19,739 nt of DNA, taken from positions 1-19,739 of the forward strand of contig JAOZNB010000012.1 of assembly GCA_029933995.1 (NCBI GenBank), written 5' to 3'. The notes beneath the pieces were generated by a model. That model was not told the origin of the DNA. It did not search any database and saw only the letters and a program-made list of their open reading frames with translations. The stretch is from Candidatus Moraniibacteriota bacterium (GTDB taxonomy: Bacteria; Patescibacteriota; Minisyncoccia; Moranbacterales; GCA-2747515). Shown one piece after another: positions 6,471 to 14,278 of the stretch. A program made the position numbers and the translations under genes. Each line of letters starts with the position of its first letter. The stretch's first letter is position 1.

Positions 6471-7157
6471 ATGAATATAGAAAGTTTTGCACGAGTGTGT
6501 GGCATTGATGTAAAGAATGCTGATTTTTTTATTGAGGCGATGACACATCGTTCGTATTTAAATGAGAACAAAAAACATGGCTATCCACACAACGAACGTC
6601 TAGAATTTTTGGGTGATGCTGTATTGGAGTTGGCTGTTACGGAATATTTATTTCACAAATTTAATAATCCAGAAGGTGAAATGACGGCATGGAGAGCTGC
6701 ACTTGTGAATGGGGAAATGTTAGCACGTGTTGCACGTGAAATTGGTGTTGAAAAATTTCTGATGATGAGCAAGGGAGAGGAAAAAGATACAGGTAAGGCT
6801 CGTAGCTATTTACTTGCAAATTCAATTGAAGCAATAATAGGAGCTATTCATCTTGATACTGGCTATGGTGCTGCAAAAGATTTTATTACAACAAATATTA
6901 TAGTACATATAGATGAGATTTTGGAAAAAAAGTTATATCTTGATGCAAAAAGTTATTTTCAAGAAAAAGCACAAGAACATCATGGTGTTACACCACACTA
7001 TAAACTTATGTCAGAATCGGGTCCTGATCATGATAGAACATTTACTGTAGGGGTATATTTAAATGATAAAAAAATTGCAGAAGGTTTAGGTAGAAGTAAA
7101 CAAGAGGCACAACGAGAAGCTGCACGTTTAGGTTTAGAAGTTAAAAAATGGACATAA
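6471..7157 (+). CDS. rnc: Ribonuclease III
   Basis: Cleaves double-stranded RNA in rRNA processing and mRNA turnover. The catalytic domain (about 1-150) has the signature HNERLEFLGDAVLELA (40-55), with E45 and D49 as metal ligands. The double-stranded-RNA-binding domain (about 155-228) ends with GRSKQEAQREAARLGLE. The 228-aa length is normal. Oddity: in the second metal-binding motif, usually ADxxEA, the sequence reads LANSIEAIIGAIHLD, so the Asp equivalent to E. coli D114 is Asn117 (codon AAT at 6819-6821), while the partner Glu (E120) is kept. Asn may be tolerated or common in this lineage, but could weaken metal binding. Start at 6471: no Shine-Dalgarno; the ATG at 6466 is out of frame. 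Confidence 0.96.
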   Translation: MNIESFARVCGIDVKNADFFIEAMTHRSYLNENKKHGYPHNERLEFLGDAVLELAVTEYLFHKFNNPEGEMTAWRAALVNGEMLARVAREIGVEKFLMMSKGEEKDTGKARSYLLANSIEAIIGAIHLDTGYGAAKDFITTNIIVHIDEILEKKLYLDAKSYFQEKAQEHHGVTPHYKLMSESGPDHDRTFTVGVYLNDKKIAEGLGRSKQEAQREAARLGLEVKKWT

Positions 7158-7162
7158 TATTT

Positions 7163-7191
7163 TTGACAATTATATTAAATAATGACAGAAT
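7163..7191 (+). promoter_or_regulatory. Possible promoter of the purC unit
   Basis: A perfect TTGACA (7163-7168), a 17-nt spacer, and a weak -10, CAGAAT (7186-7191). The hairpin at 7192-7226 begins directly after it, as in other accessory units here where a dyad covers the predicted start. Confidence 0.45.
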
Positions 7192-7226
7192 AATAGAGGA
7201 TTGATAATGTATCAATCCTCTATTTT
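7192..7226 (+). terminator. 15-bp perfect hairpin between rnc and purC
   Basis: Arms 7192-7206 and 7210-7224 are exact complements around the loop ATG, followed by only a short T run (TTTT in all, starting in the arm). Read from rnc it works as a terminator. Read from the TTGACA at 7163 it is a dyad at the purC start site. Both uses are possible. Confidence 0.7.
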
Positions 7227-7279
7227 AAATGTAGTCTAGTAGTTTTAAAAATAATTTTAACACGAAAGGGAGATTTGAA

Positions 7280-8236
7280 ATGACAAGAAAAACTGTGCAT
7301 GAAACAGATTTGAGAAATTTAGATTTAGTGCATCGTGGAAAAGTGCGTGATATGTATGCTATTCCAGGACACCCTGATAAACTTTTAGTGGTTGCTACTG
7401 ATCGCATATCTGCATTTGACGTAGTTATTGATTCTGTTATGGGTAAAGGAAGTGTGTTGACTAATATGACGGTACATTGGTTGAAATTATTGAAAGATGT
7501 GGTTCCAAATCACTTTATTACTGCCAATGTGGATGAATATCCTGAAATTTGTAAGCAATATGAAGAGGTATTGTGGGGCAGAAGCATGATTGTTAAAAAG
7601 CTTACACCGTTACCCGCTGAATTTATTGTTCGTGGTTATATTTCAGGGTCATTATGGAAGGCTTATCTTAAGGCCATTTCTGGCTCTAATAGCAAAAAGA
7701 ATGTTCTTGGACACTCTTTGCGGGATGACATGCTTGAATCAGAAAAGTTTGATGAACCTTTATTTACACCTTCAACTAAAGCTGAAGCTGGAAGTCATGA
7801 TGAAAATATTTCAATTAAACAAATGACTGATATCCTCACACAGTTTTTAATTGAACACAATTTTAGTGACATTAATCCTGATGAATTTGCTGCAAACACT
7901 GAGCGTATTGTGTTGCAGCTTTATGAAGAAGCTTCTTCATTTGCACTTGAGCGTGGAATGATTATTGCTGATACAAAATTTGAATTGGCTATAGATGATG
8001 AGGGAGTTATTTATCTTATAGATGAAGTTTTGACACCAGACTCATCACGATTTTGGCCACTGGATCAATATGAGGTTGGACATGGTCAACCAAGTTTTGA
8101 TAAGCAATTTTTGCGGGATTATCTCAATTCAATTGATTGGGATAAAAAAGCACCAGCACCAACAGTACCCTTGAATGTTTTAATACGTACTTCAGATTTG
8201 TATGCTATTGCTGAAAGTATGCTCTTGAAAGTATAA
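7280..8236 (+). CDS. purC: Phosphoribosylaminoimidazole-succinocarboxamide synthase (SAICAR synthetase)
   Basis: ATP-dependent ligase joining CAIR and aspartate to give SAICAR in de novo purine synthesis. Visible motifs: GKVRDMY (20-26, nucleotide-binding region), TDRISAFD (40-47), EFIVRGYISGSLWKAY (about 114-129, the family signature), and EVLTPDSSRFWP late in the protein. At 318 aa it is the longer, yeast-like form rather than the roughly 237-aa E. coli form. A strong Shine-Dalgarno (AAGGGAG) precedes the ATG, unlike the neighbouring housekeeping genes. No other purine gene is in the window. It forms a unit with a 62-aa gene and is closed by a terminator. A lone purC in a reduced genome may reflect acquisition, or a partial pathway. 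Confidence 0.96.
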   Translation: MTRKTVHETDLRNLDLVHRGKVRDMYAIPGHPDKLLVVATDRISAFDVVIDSVMGKGSVLTNMTVHWLKLLKDVVPNHFITANVDEYPEICKQYEEVLWGRSMIVKKLTPLPAEFIVRGYISGSLWKAYLKAISGSNSKKNVLGHSLRDDMLESEKFDEPLFTPSTKAEAGSHDENISIKQMTDILTQFLIEHNFSDINPDEFAANTERIVLQLYEEASSFALERGMIIADTKFELAIDDEGVIYLIDEVLTPDSSRFWPLDQYEVGHGQPSFDKQFLRDYLNSIDWDKKAPAPTVPLNVLIRTSDLYAIAESMLLKV

Positions 8237-8260
8237 AATAATAAAATAGGAGAAATACTT

Positions 8261-8449
8261 ATGTATAATATCAGAGCTGTAAGTGATAAGCGGGGTGATA
8301 CACTAACGCCAAATGCAGAAGTACTGGCATTGCAAAGAATTCTTAAATTTGGAATTGATTTAGTGCTTGAAGGTAATCTATCTGCATCTACTGATTGGAC
8401 TGGGGTAGTTACCAATCCTGGACTATTTTACAAAAGTAAATTGTCTTAA
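8261..8449 (+). CDS. Uncharacterised 62-aa protein downstream of purC
   Basis: AGGAG lies 8-9 nt before the ATG. It follows purC by 24 nt and is followed by a terminator, so it is expressed with purC. The protein is small and soluble, without Cys or a membrane segment. It starts MYNIRAVSDKRGDT, has a central hydrophobic helix (LALQRILKFGIDLVLEG) and ends with Tyr/Lys/Ser. No family is recognised. The strong ribosome-binding site and operon position support a real gene. It could be a partner of SAICAR synthetase or simply a passenger. Confidence 0.65.
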   Translation: MYNIRAVSDKRGDTLTPNAEVLALQRILKFGIDLVLEGNLSASTDWTGVVTNPGLFYKSKLS

Positions 8450-8470
8450 ACTTTGTTGAAAAAATATAAA

Positions 8471-8507
8471 ACCCGTTTTGATACAGTGATATTAAAACGG
8501 TTTTTTC
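8471..8507 (+). terminator. Terminator between convergent purC and rhodanese units
   Basis: CCGTTTT (8473-8479) and AAAACGG (8494-8500) form the stem, extended by an inner ATA/TAT pairing, followed by six T. The reverse strand also has a broken T run, so it may stop the minus-strand operon ending at 8514. Confidence 0.85.
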
Positions 8508-8513
8508 TATTTT

Positions 8514-9353
8514 TTATTGTGTAATAGGATATCCATATTCTTTCCATGCATTAAATCCGCCTGTAATTGTTTTTGCTCCTGTAAATCCTAAATCATACAA
8601 TAGCACGCCTGCAGCAAAACTTTGGTCTTCGTCTGTGCCATAAATATAAATATCTTTTGTTAAAGGTATTTTTTTATATTCATGTTCCAACATATTAAAA
8701 GGTATATTTATAGCATCAGGAAGATGTTCATTTTCATAGTTTCCTAATCGACGGACATCTAGTATGACAATATCTTTTTTTTGTTTTTCATTTTTTAACG
8801 CATTATCTAAGTCACGAGGTTCAACAGATTGTATTTTACTTATATTTTCAAAACTTTTTTCAATATTTAGTGATATTATATTAAAACTCTTATTTAACCA
8901 TGCGTCAAATCCTCCAGATAAATTATAAATTGTATTTGTATTAGAAAAATCACGATAATGAGCTATCAGTAAATCTTCATTGCCATTATTATTTATCAAA
9001 ATAATTGTACTATTAACTAAATCTGTATCTAATCTATTTATATGTAAACTTCCTTTTATGTGTCCTTTATCAAATTGTTCTGGTGTTCTTGTATCTACGA
9101 CAATAAGGTTTTCTTCAATAATTAACTTTTTATATAAATCATCAGGAGTTATCAAGGATATTATAGCTGGATTTTTTTCTTCGATAAATATAGCATCATT
9201 TATTTTATTTTCATCATTTTGTATTTGATCAATATTTTGTTTAGATTCCAATGACTGTTTTTGTGTTATATTATAACGAGATAGTGTCCATATAAATAAA
9301 AAGATTATAACAAAAATTACAATAATAAAAATATTTTTATCTCTTTGTTTCAT
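8514..9353 (-). CDS. Membrane-anchored tandem rhodanese-like protein lacking both active-site cysteines
   Basis: An N-terminal membrane helix (about residues 8-25) is followed by a polar linker and two rhodanese folds (about 68-157 and 176-277), both extracytoplasmic if the helix is a signal anchor. Each fold keeps the VVDTRTPEQFDKGHI/ILDVRRLGNYENEHL motif and the C-terminal GGFxAW motif. The catalytic Cys loop reads LINNNGNED in the first and IYGTDEDQS in the second, where YCxxGxRS is expected. The whole protein has no Cys. It therefore cannot carry a persulfide in the usual way and is probably a binding or scaffold protein. It is the third gene of def-fmt-rhodanese, 18 nt after fmt, with no Shine-Dalgarno. 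Confidence 0.88.
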   Translation of the reverse strand: MKQRDKNIFIIVIFVIIFLFIWTLSRYNITQKQSLESKQNIDQIQNDENKINDAIFIEEKNPAIISLITPDDLYKKLIIEENLIVVDTRTPEQFDKGHIKGSLHINRLDTDLVNSTIILINNNGNEDLLIAHYRDFSNTNTIYNLSGGFDAWLNKSFNIISLNIEKSFENISKIQSVEPRDLDNALKNEKQKKDIVILDVRRLGNYENEHLPDAINIPFNMLEHEYKKIPLTKDIYIYGTDEDQSFAAGVLLYDLGFTGAKTITGGFNAWKEYGYPITQ

Positions 9354-9371
9354 AGATTTTTGTGATATAAA

Positions 9372-10538
9372 TTATTTTAATACGGCACCTTCAAATGTAT
9401 TATGACCATTGAGAAAATCATACACAGGCATAACGGTCTTACATTCTGGTTGAACAGCTTCTATAATAATAGCAGTGTCAAATGTTTTGATGCAGAGTTG
9501 ATCTCGACCAATAAATACAGTTCCAGGTGTCAGTTGTTTTTGCTCATCAGACAATTCATCTGTAAAGGGGTATATAGCACGCAATTTTATGCGAATAAGT
9601 TGATTTTTGGTTTCTTCCCAATAACTAAATATGCCAGGCCACGGATGCAAAGCTCTGTACCTATTATAAATTTCATCAGTTGTTTGAGTCCACTGAATAT
9701 GACCATCCTCACGATCAATTAATTGACAAAGAGTTGCCTTTGAAGAATCTTGTGAAATAGCTTTAATCTTACCTTGCATCCATTTAGGCATTGTTTGTGC
9801 TAAGAGTTCAGCTCCAATTTGTGAAAGGCGTGATAAAAGCTCATCTGCTTTTTCATGTTCTTTGATATTTGTTTTTTCCTGTGCAATAATATCTCCAGTA
9901 TCTATTCCTGAATCCATTTTCATGATTGTTACACCAGTTTCTTTTAAACCGGCAAGGAGTGCGTTTTGTACAGGAGATGCACCACGTAATTTAGGTAGAA
10001 GTGACGCATGAACATTAATTGCAGCAAGTTTAGGTATTTCTAGCATTTCTTTTGGTATAATTTTTCCATAAGATGCTACAATGAGAATATCAATTTTTTT
10101 TAATTGCATTTTTTTAATTGTATCAATATTGAGTTTGTGTGGTTGATGTAAATCCACATTGTGTTTTTTTGCAAATTCTCTAACAGGATTATCAGCTAGA
10201 CTTCTATGAATACTTGATTTTTTGCGTCCAAGTTTTTTATCAGGTTGTGTTGTGATACACATATTTTCAATTCCAGCATGTCGTTTAATTTGTTCAAGTA
10301 TGGCACCAGCAAAAGATCCTGTACCCATAAACATAATGCGAGTTTTTTTTGGATCAAAGTCTTCTTTTATATTAGTATCTTTTGTAATAGTAGATGTTTT
10401 ATCGGGATTTACTGCAATGTCAGTAGTAGTATCAATAATATCATCTTTTCTTATATCAATATGAGTCTCTTTGGTTTGATCATCCACATCAATATGTTTT
10501 GTTTTGGATACTTTTTTTATTCCTTCAACTTTAACCAT
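9372..10538 (-). CDS. fmt: Methionyl-tRNA formyltransferase with an N-terminal extension
   Basis: Formylates Met-tRNAi for translation initiation, using 10-formyl-tetrahydrofolate. The Rossmann-like catalytic domain starts around residue 65 (RIMFMGTGSFA). It has the formyl-THF-binding SLLPKLRGASPVQ (179-191) and the catalytic trio N175, H177 and D213 (NVHASLLP; MDSGIDTGDI). A C-terminal OB-like domain completes the protein. At 388 aa it is about 65 residues longer than usual: residues 1-64 are polar, rich in Asp, Lys, Thr and Ile, and likely disordered. No closer usable start exists before RIMF, and the 5-nt gap to def supports the long form. The function of the extension is unknown. Co-transcribed after def, which removes the formyl group. 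Confidence 0.95.
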   Translation of the reverse strand: MVKVEGIKKVSKTKHIDVDDQTKETHIDIRKDDIIDTTTDIAVNPDKTSTITKDTNIKEDFDPKKTRIMFMGTGSFAGAILEQIKRHAGIENMCITTQPDKKLGRKKSSIHRSLADNPVREFAKKHNVDLHQPHKLNIDTIKKMQLKKIDILIVASYGKIIPKEMLEIPKLAAINVHASLLPKLRGASPVQNALLAGLKETGVTIMKMDSGIDTGDIIAQEKTNIKEHEKADELLSRLSQIGAELLAQTMPKWMQGKIKAISQDSSKATLCQLIDREDGHIQWTQTTDEIYNRYRALHPWPGIFSYWEETKNQLIRIKLRAIYPFTDELSDEQKQLTPGTVFIGRDQLCIKTFDTAIIIEAVQPECKTVMPVYDFLNGHNTFEGAVLK

Positions 10539-10543
10539 ATGTT

Positions 10544-11044
10544 TTATGTAATATTTAATGTTTTTCGTAATTCTTCTTGTTGTTCATATCTATCGGTCAT
10601 CAGAATTCCATTTATATGATCAATTTCATGTTGACATACAATTGCTAGAAATTCACGAGCTTTTAATATACACGGTTCTCCATCTCGATCAATATATTGA
10701 ACGGTTACTTTTTTATGTCGTATAATTTGTAATTCTTTACCAGGCACGCTTAGACAACCTTCCGTAAATAAAATCATATCTTCTGATTGATTTGTAATTT
10801 TAGGATTAATAAATACAAATTTTTGACCTTCTGCATTAATCGTTATGATTTGTTTTGATTCATTCACTTGAGGTGCAGCAAGACCAACACCTTTTTCTGA
10901 GTGCATTGTGTCAAACATTTTATCAATCAATGCCTGTGTTTCTCCACTGGTGATTTCTAATACCGGACATGCTTTTTGAGCAAGTACAGGATCACCAATA
11001 AGTGTTATATTTAAATTGCAATTATTTTTCATATGCTTTAACAT
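10544..11044 (-). CDS. def: Peptide deformylase
   Basis: Metalloenzyme that removes N-formyl groups from new proteins. All three motifs are intact: GVGLAAPQ (52-59), EGCLS (95-99, Cys metal ligand) and QHEIDH (138-143, two His ligands and the catalytic Glu). The 166-aa length is normal. It is the first gene of the def-fmt-rhodanese operon and lies 5 nt before fmt. Start choice: ATG at 11044 sits seven bases after a -10 box, implying a leaderless message; an in-frame ATG four codons later is the alternative. No Shine-Dalgarno exists for either. In many bacteria def-fmt follows priA, but here two opposite-strand genes intervene. Confidence 0.96.
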   Translation of the reverse strand: MLKHMKNNCNLNITLIGDPVLAQKACPVLEITSGETQALIDKMFDTMHSEKGVGLAAPQVNESKQIITINAEGQKFVFINPKITNQSEDMILFTEGCLSVPGKELQIIRHKKVTVQYIDRDGEPCILKAREFLAIVCQHEIDHINGILMTDRYEQQEELRKTLNIT

Positions 11045-11050
11045 AATTAT

Positions 11051-11079
11051 ATTATGCTTTATTTATAACAAAAGGTCAA
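11051..11079 (-). promoter_or_regulatory. Promoter of the def operon, predicting a leaderless mRNA
   Basis: On the minus strand, TTGACC (11074-11079), a 17-nt spacer, then CATAAT (11051-11056). The expected start, about 7 nt after the -10, falls on the A of the def ATG at 11044. Confidence 0.65.
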
Positions 11080-11087
11080 CGAGATGT

Positions 11088-11095
11088 GCTATACT
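11088..11095 (+). promoter_or_regulatory. Extended -10 promoter of the Excalibur-protein gene
   Basis: TGC followed by TATACT (11090-11095), with no good -35. The start would be near 11102 and leave a 21-nt leader with no Shine-Dalgarno. Divergent from the def promoter. Confidence 0.5.
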
Positions 11096-11122
11096 TTTAT
11101 ATATAATTATAAATAATATTTT

Positions 11123-11548
11123 ATGAGAGATATTAGTAAGACAAGACGAAGTAAAAAAGTAAGATTAACAGTAATTATAATATTACTTGTTATTGCTGGG
11201 ATTATTTTTGTAATGTGGGAAAAAGCTCGTATTGGAGCACTAATTGCAATTATTGCGCTTTTGGCTGCTCTTGGTATGGAGGCGACTGAAAATGATTATG
11301 ATATTGGTAAAATGATAGAAACAAAATCATTTAGTGAATCAAAAATAAAGCGTGATGATAGTGGTAATCTTATACTTGGCGCAATGTGTAACGCTGATGA
11401 TGATTTTGATTATAATTGTGATGATTTTACTACACAAGAAGAAGCACAAGCAGCATATGAGAAGTGTGCAAAAAATGGAAATGATGTACATGGACTGGAT
11501 GGTAATAATGATGGTGTAGCATGTCAAAATTTGCCACATAAAAAATAG
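11123..11548 (+). CDS. Membrane protein with a C-terminal Excalibur calcium-binding domain
   Basis: A basic N-terminus (1-13) precedes two membrane helices (about 14-31 and 35-52) separated by a very short loop. A linker follows, and then an Excalibur domain (about 96-138) with the pattern YNCDDF, a second Cys at 115, and the calcium-loop-like DGNNDGVAC (126-134). Two helices place the C-terminus on the same side as the N-terminus; if the loop is too short to span, a signal-anchor arrangement would put it outside. Excalibur domains are typical of extracellular, surface or nuclease-linked proteins. With its downstream neighbour it forms a plus-strand pair inserted between def-fmt and priA. No Shine-Dalgarno. 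Confidence 0.85.
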   Translation: MRDISKTRRSKKVRLTVIIILLVIAGIIFVMWEKARIGALIAIIALLAALGMEATENDYDIGKMIETKSFSESKIKRDDSGNLILGAMCNADDDFDYNCDDFTTQEEAQAAYEKCAKNGNDVHGLDGNNDGVACQNLPHKK

Positions 11549-11604
11549 TTGCAAAAAATATAATTATGATGTAGTTTATAAAGTGTTATTAATAAAGAAA
11601 AATT

Positions 11605-12264
11605 ATGCAACAAACTCTATCGCAATTTTTTGCAAAAGTATATGGTTGGACTTTTTTAGGTTTGACAATTTCTGGTGTGACAGCTCTTTGGATCAATTCG
11701 ATGCCATCTCTACAATTAAAGTTATATACAAACGGTTGGATTATGTTTGGATTAATCATGTTTGAATTATTTTTGGTTATTTGGTTAGTCGCACGTCTTG
11801 ATAAATTGTCAACTGGCGCTGCTAATGGTTTTTATTTTTTGTATGCTGCATTAAATGGTATAACTCTGTCTGTAATATTTGTAGCATACGATATAGGTAC
11901 AATTTCGGTAGCATTTTTTACAGCTGCTGCAATGTTTATTGTTATGAGTGTAATAGGAATGTTTACAAAAGTAGATCTCTCAAAAATGGGCGGTATTTTA
12001 ATGATGGCTCTTTTGGGTATTATACTAGCGATATTTATAAATATGTTCATGCAAAGTTCTACATTTGATTTTATCATATCAATTATTACAGTTATTATAT
12101 TTACACTACTTACAGCGCATGACACACAAAAATTGAAAAATTATCATGCACAAGCAGGTGACGATAAAGCATCTAATAGCAAGGCGGCTCTTATGGGTGC
12201 ACTAGCATTATATCTTGATTTTATAAATATGTTCTTGGCATTATTACGCATCTTTGGAAGATAA
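11605..12264 (+). CDS. Bax inhibitor-1 / YccA family membrane protein
   Basis: About seven hydrophobic helices span nearly all 219 residues. The family fingerprint is clear at the C-terminus: FTLLTAHDTQKLK (about 164-176), followed by ALALYLDFINMFLALLRIFG (about 198-217), which carries the conserved Asp pair region of BI-1 channels. Bacterial members are pH-sensitive calcium-leak channels or modulators of the FtsH protease. It lies 56 nt after the Excalibur-domain gene; calcium binding and calcium leak are thematically related, but a joint function is only inference. No Shine-Dalgarno; the ATG at 11605 gives the standard short N-terminus. Confidence 0.93.
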   Translation: MQQTLSQFFAKVYGWTFLGLTISGVTALWINSMPSLQLKLYTNGWIMFGLIMFELFLVIWLVARLDKLSTGAANGFYFLYAALNGITLSVIFVAYDIGTISVAFFTAAAMFIVMSVIGMFTKVDLSKMGGILMMALLGIILAIFINMFMQSSTFDFIISIITVIIFTLLTAHDTQKLKNYHAQAGDDKASNSKAALMGALALYLDFINMFLALLRIFGR

Positions 12265-12287
12265 TAATCGTTATTGACCATATAAAA

Positions 12288-12318
12288 AACAGTAACAGGG
12301 GTTTGTTATTGTTTTTTT
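12288..12318. terminator. Bidirectional terminator between the BI-1 gene and priA
   Basis: Arms 12288-12297 and 12304-12313 pair over 10 bp (one G-U). T runs leave both sides, so it serves both convergent genes. Confidence 0.85.
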
Positions 12319-12319
12319 G

Positions 12320-14272
12320 TTAGGCTGTATTCACAGGGTCAATGTCAACTGTCCATTTAGTATTTTGTGATATTAAAAAATCATGCAATGGGATTGGAAT
12401 TTTGTTGCCTTTTATTTTTATAATAATTTGTTTGCGATATTTTGTGCGTACTTTATTTATAAGAGGGTCATGTGGTTCTGATATTATAATATTTGTATCA
12501 TCTGTACACAAGTTCACAATCTTTTCATAAGTTTCTTCTACAATCTTTTCAACACTTTCTTTTGTTACATCTTGATATAGTAATTTTATAAGTTTTGTAT
12601 ATGGAGGATATGATAATATTTTGCGTAAAGCCAACTCTTCATCATAAAATTCATCAAAATCATATTTACGTGCATATTCTACAGAAGTATCCTCAGGTTG
12701 AAACGTTTGCACAATTAATTTGCCAGTACCAGCTCTTAGAGCCATTTGCACAATAAATGAAAAAGCTTTTTCATTTACATTGTATTCAGGTAAGCTTAGT
12801 AGGTGATCCATATCAATAATAGCACTCACTGCAATATTACCACTATTCCAGCCCTTGGTGATCATTTGTGTACCTATGACAATATCAATTTTTTTATCAT
12901 TAAAGTCTTTATATAATTTGTTGTGAGCTCCTGCTTTTCTCATTGTTGAACCGTCAGCAATTGTTATGCGTGCTTTTGGAAATAGTTTATTTAACTCTTT
13001 TTGTATTTTTTGAGTTCCTATTCCAATGTGTTCCATGGGTGCCTTGCATTCTGTACATTTTGCATATGTTTTGATTGTGTAATTGCAGTGATTGCATTTA
13101 TAAATTTTCTCAGTCGTGTTCATAAGTGCTCGAGAACATTCAGGACACTTGGCAACGGTACGACATTTAGAGCAAACTGAAAAAGCACTTGAACCTTGTC
13201 TATTTACAAAAAGCAGAGTTTGTTTTTTATCTTTGAGTGCATACCTAATTCTATTCATCAGTTCACGAGAAAGTGGAGATTTGTTTTTATCCCAACGTTC
13301 TTTCTTCATGTCGACAACTTCAATTGCAGGTTTTTTGTCTTGAATATATGAGATAAATTTTGTATCAGTTTCTGCGTTGTCCTTGTGATAATAATCAATT
13401 ACTCGAGGCGTTGCTGATGTTAGAATATGCGGACAAATAAAAATACTAGCTAATTGTGCTGATGATATCCGTGCATCAAATAGGGGATTGTGATCCCATT
13501 GTTTGTGGCTCATATCATGTGCTTCATCTACAACTACTAGTTGTAAGTTTTGAAATGGTGCAAATGATGCAATACGTGTACCTATAATAATTTTAATTTT
13601 ACCAGATTTGATATCACGCCATTTTTTATAAAATTCACCTTTGCCAAGTTTACTATGCATTACAGCAATTTGGTCAGCTGGAAAAAAATGATAAAGAAAG
13701 GCTGTAAAATATGGCGTTTGCATTAATTCTGGTAGTAAATACAGTACTTGACCATCAGTTTCTTTAAGTATTTTTTGGACTAATGCAAAAAGAATTGTAA
13801 ATTTATCAGAAGGATTTGTAATATGTAGGAAATATTTGTCAGTGGAAGTGGAAATGGTATCTATGATTTTAGCTTGTTCTTCATTTGTGATAATATTTTT
13901 TTGTTTAATCTTTTTGTGTACGATACTTCCACGCATCTGTACACGCTTTGGTATAAAATGTTTCAAAACCACGCCAATAGGGGACAGATAGTATGATGAA
14001 ATAAATTCTGCGAGTTTTAGTTGTTCTGTCGTTAAAAAATCTTTTTCTAAAATTCTTGAAATTCTCTTTAGTTGAAAATTACTTTCACGAGGAAAATCTG
14101 CCGAACATTTTGTAACAATTCCTTCAACTAGGCGTCGTCCGATAGGTATCTCAACTAGTGTATCTACAGATAACTCAGTTTCATAAATATAAAAAAACGA
14201 CTGATCACGAGTCAGTGCAATACGAGTTAACGGAGCAACCGATATTAGATATTTAGTAATGTCTTTTTGCAT
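12320..14272 (-). CDS. priA: PriA-like primosomal protein N' with degenerate ATPase motifs
   Basis: PriA restarts stalled replication forks as a DNA-binding superfamily 2 helicase. The 650-aa protein keeps the layout: 3'BD-like N-terminus (about 1-105), helicase lobe 1 with DEAH at 249-252 and SATPR at 286-290, eight zinc-binding Cys (367, 370, 376, 379, 393, 396, 406, 409), lobe 2 with IGTQMITKGW (466-475), and the C-terminal domain. The Walker A site, normally GVTGSGKT, reads ITNPSDKF (151-158): only the Ser and Lys remain. Motif VI, normally QxxGRAGR, reads QMALRAGT (509-516), so a key Arg is missing. ATP hydrolysis is probably weak or absent, leaving a structural fork-binding and DnaB-loading role. 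The leader suggests a leaderless start. Confidence 0.93.
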   Translation of the reverse strand: MQKDITKYLISVAPLTRIALTRDQSFFYIYETELSVDTLVEIPIGRRLVEGIVTKCSADFPRESNFQLKRISRILEKDFLTTEQLKLAEFISSYYLSPIGVVLKHFIPKRVQMRGSIVHKKIKQKNIITNEEQAKIIDTISTSTDKYFLHITNPSDKFTILFALVQKILKETDGQVLYLLPELMQTPYFTAFLYHFFPADQIAVMHSKLGKGEFYKKWRDIKSGKIKIIIGTRIASFAPFQNLQLVVVDEAHDMSHKQWDHNPLFDARISSAQLASIFICPHILTSATPRVIDYYHKDNAETDTKFISYIQDKKPAIEVVDMKKERWDKNKSPLSRELMNRIRYALKDKKQTLLFVNRQGSSAFSVCSKCRTVAKCPECSRALMNTTEKIYKCNHCNYTIKTYAKCTECKAPMEHIGIGTQKIQKELNKLFPKARITIADGSTMRKAGAHNKLYKDFNDKKIDIVIGTQMITKGWNSGNIAVSAIIDMDHLLSLPEYNVNEKAFSFIVQMALRAGTGKLIVQTFQPEDTSVEYARKYDFDEFYDEELALRKILSYPPYTKLIKLLYQDVTKESVEKIVEETYEKIVNLCTDDTNIIISEPHDPLINKVRTKYRKQIIIKIKGNKIPIPLHDFLISQNTKWTVDIDPVNTA

Positions 14273-14278
14273 CTATAT

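Noticed and set aside
8261..8449. PurS-like or other purine-pathway subunit
   Set aside because: The 62-aa length is somewhat short for PurS and no family motif is visible; left as unknown.
9372..14272. Whole window as a mobile or defence island
   Set aside because: Most genes are core translation, RNA and replication functions, with no transposase, integrase, phage or defence genes seen.
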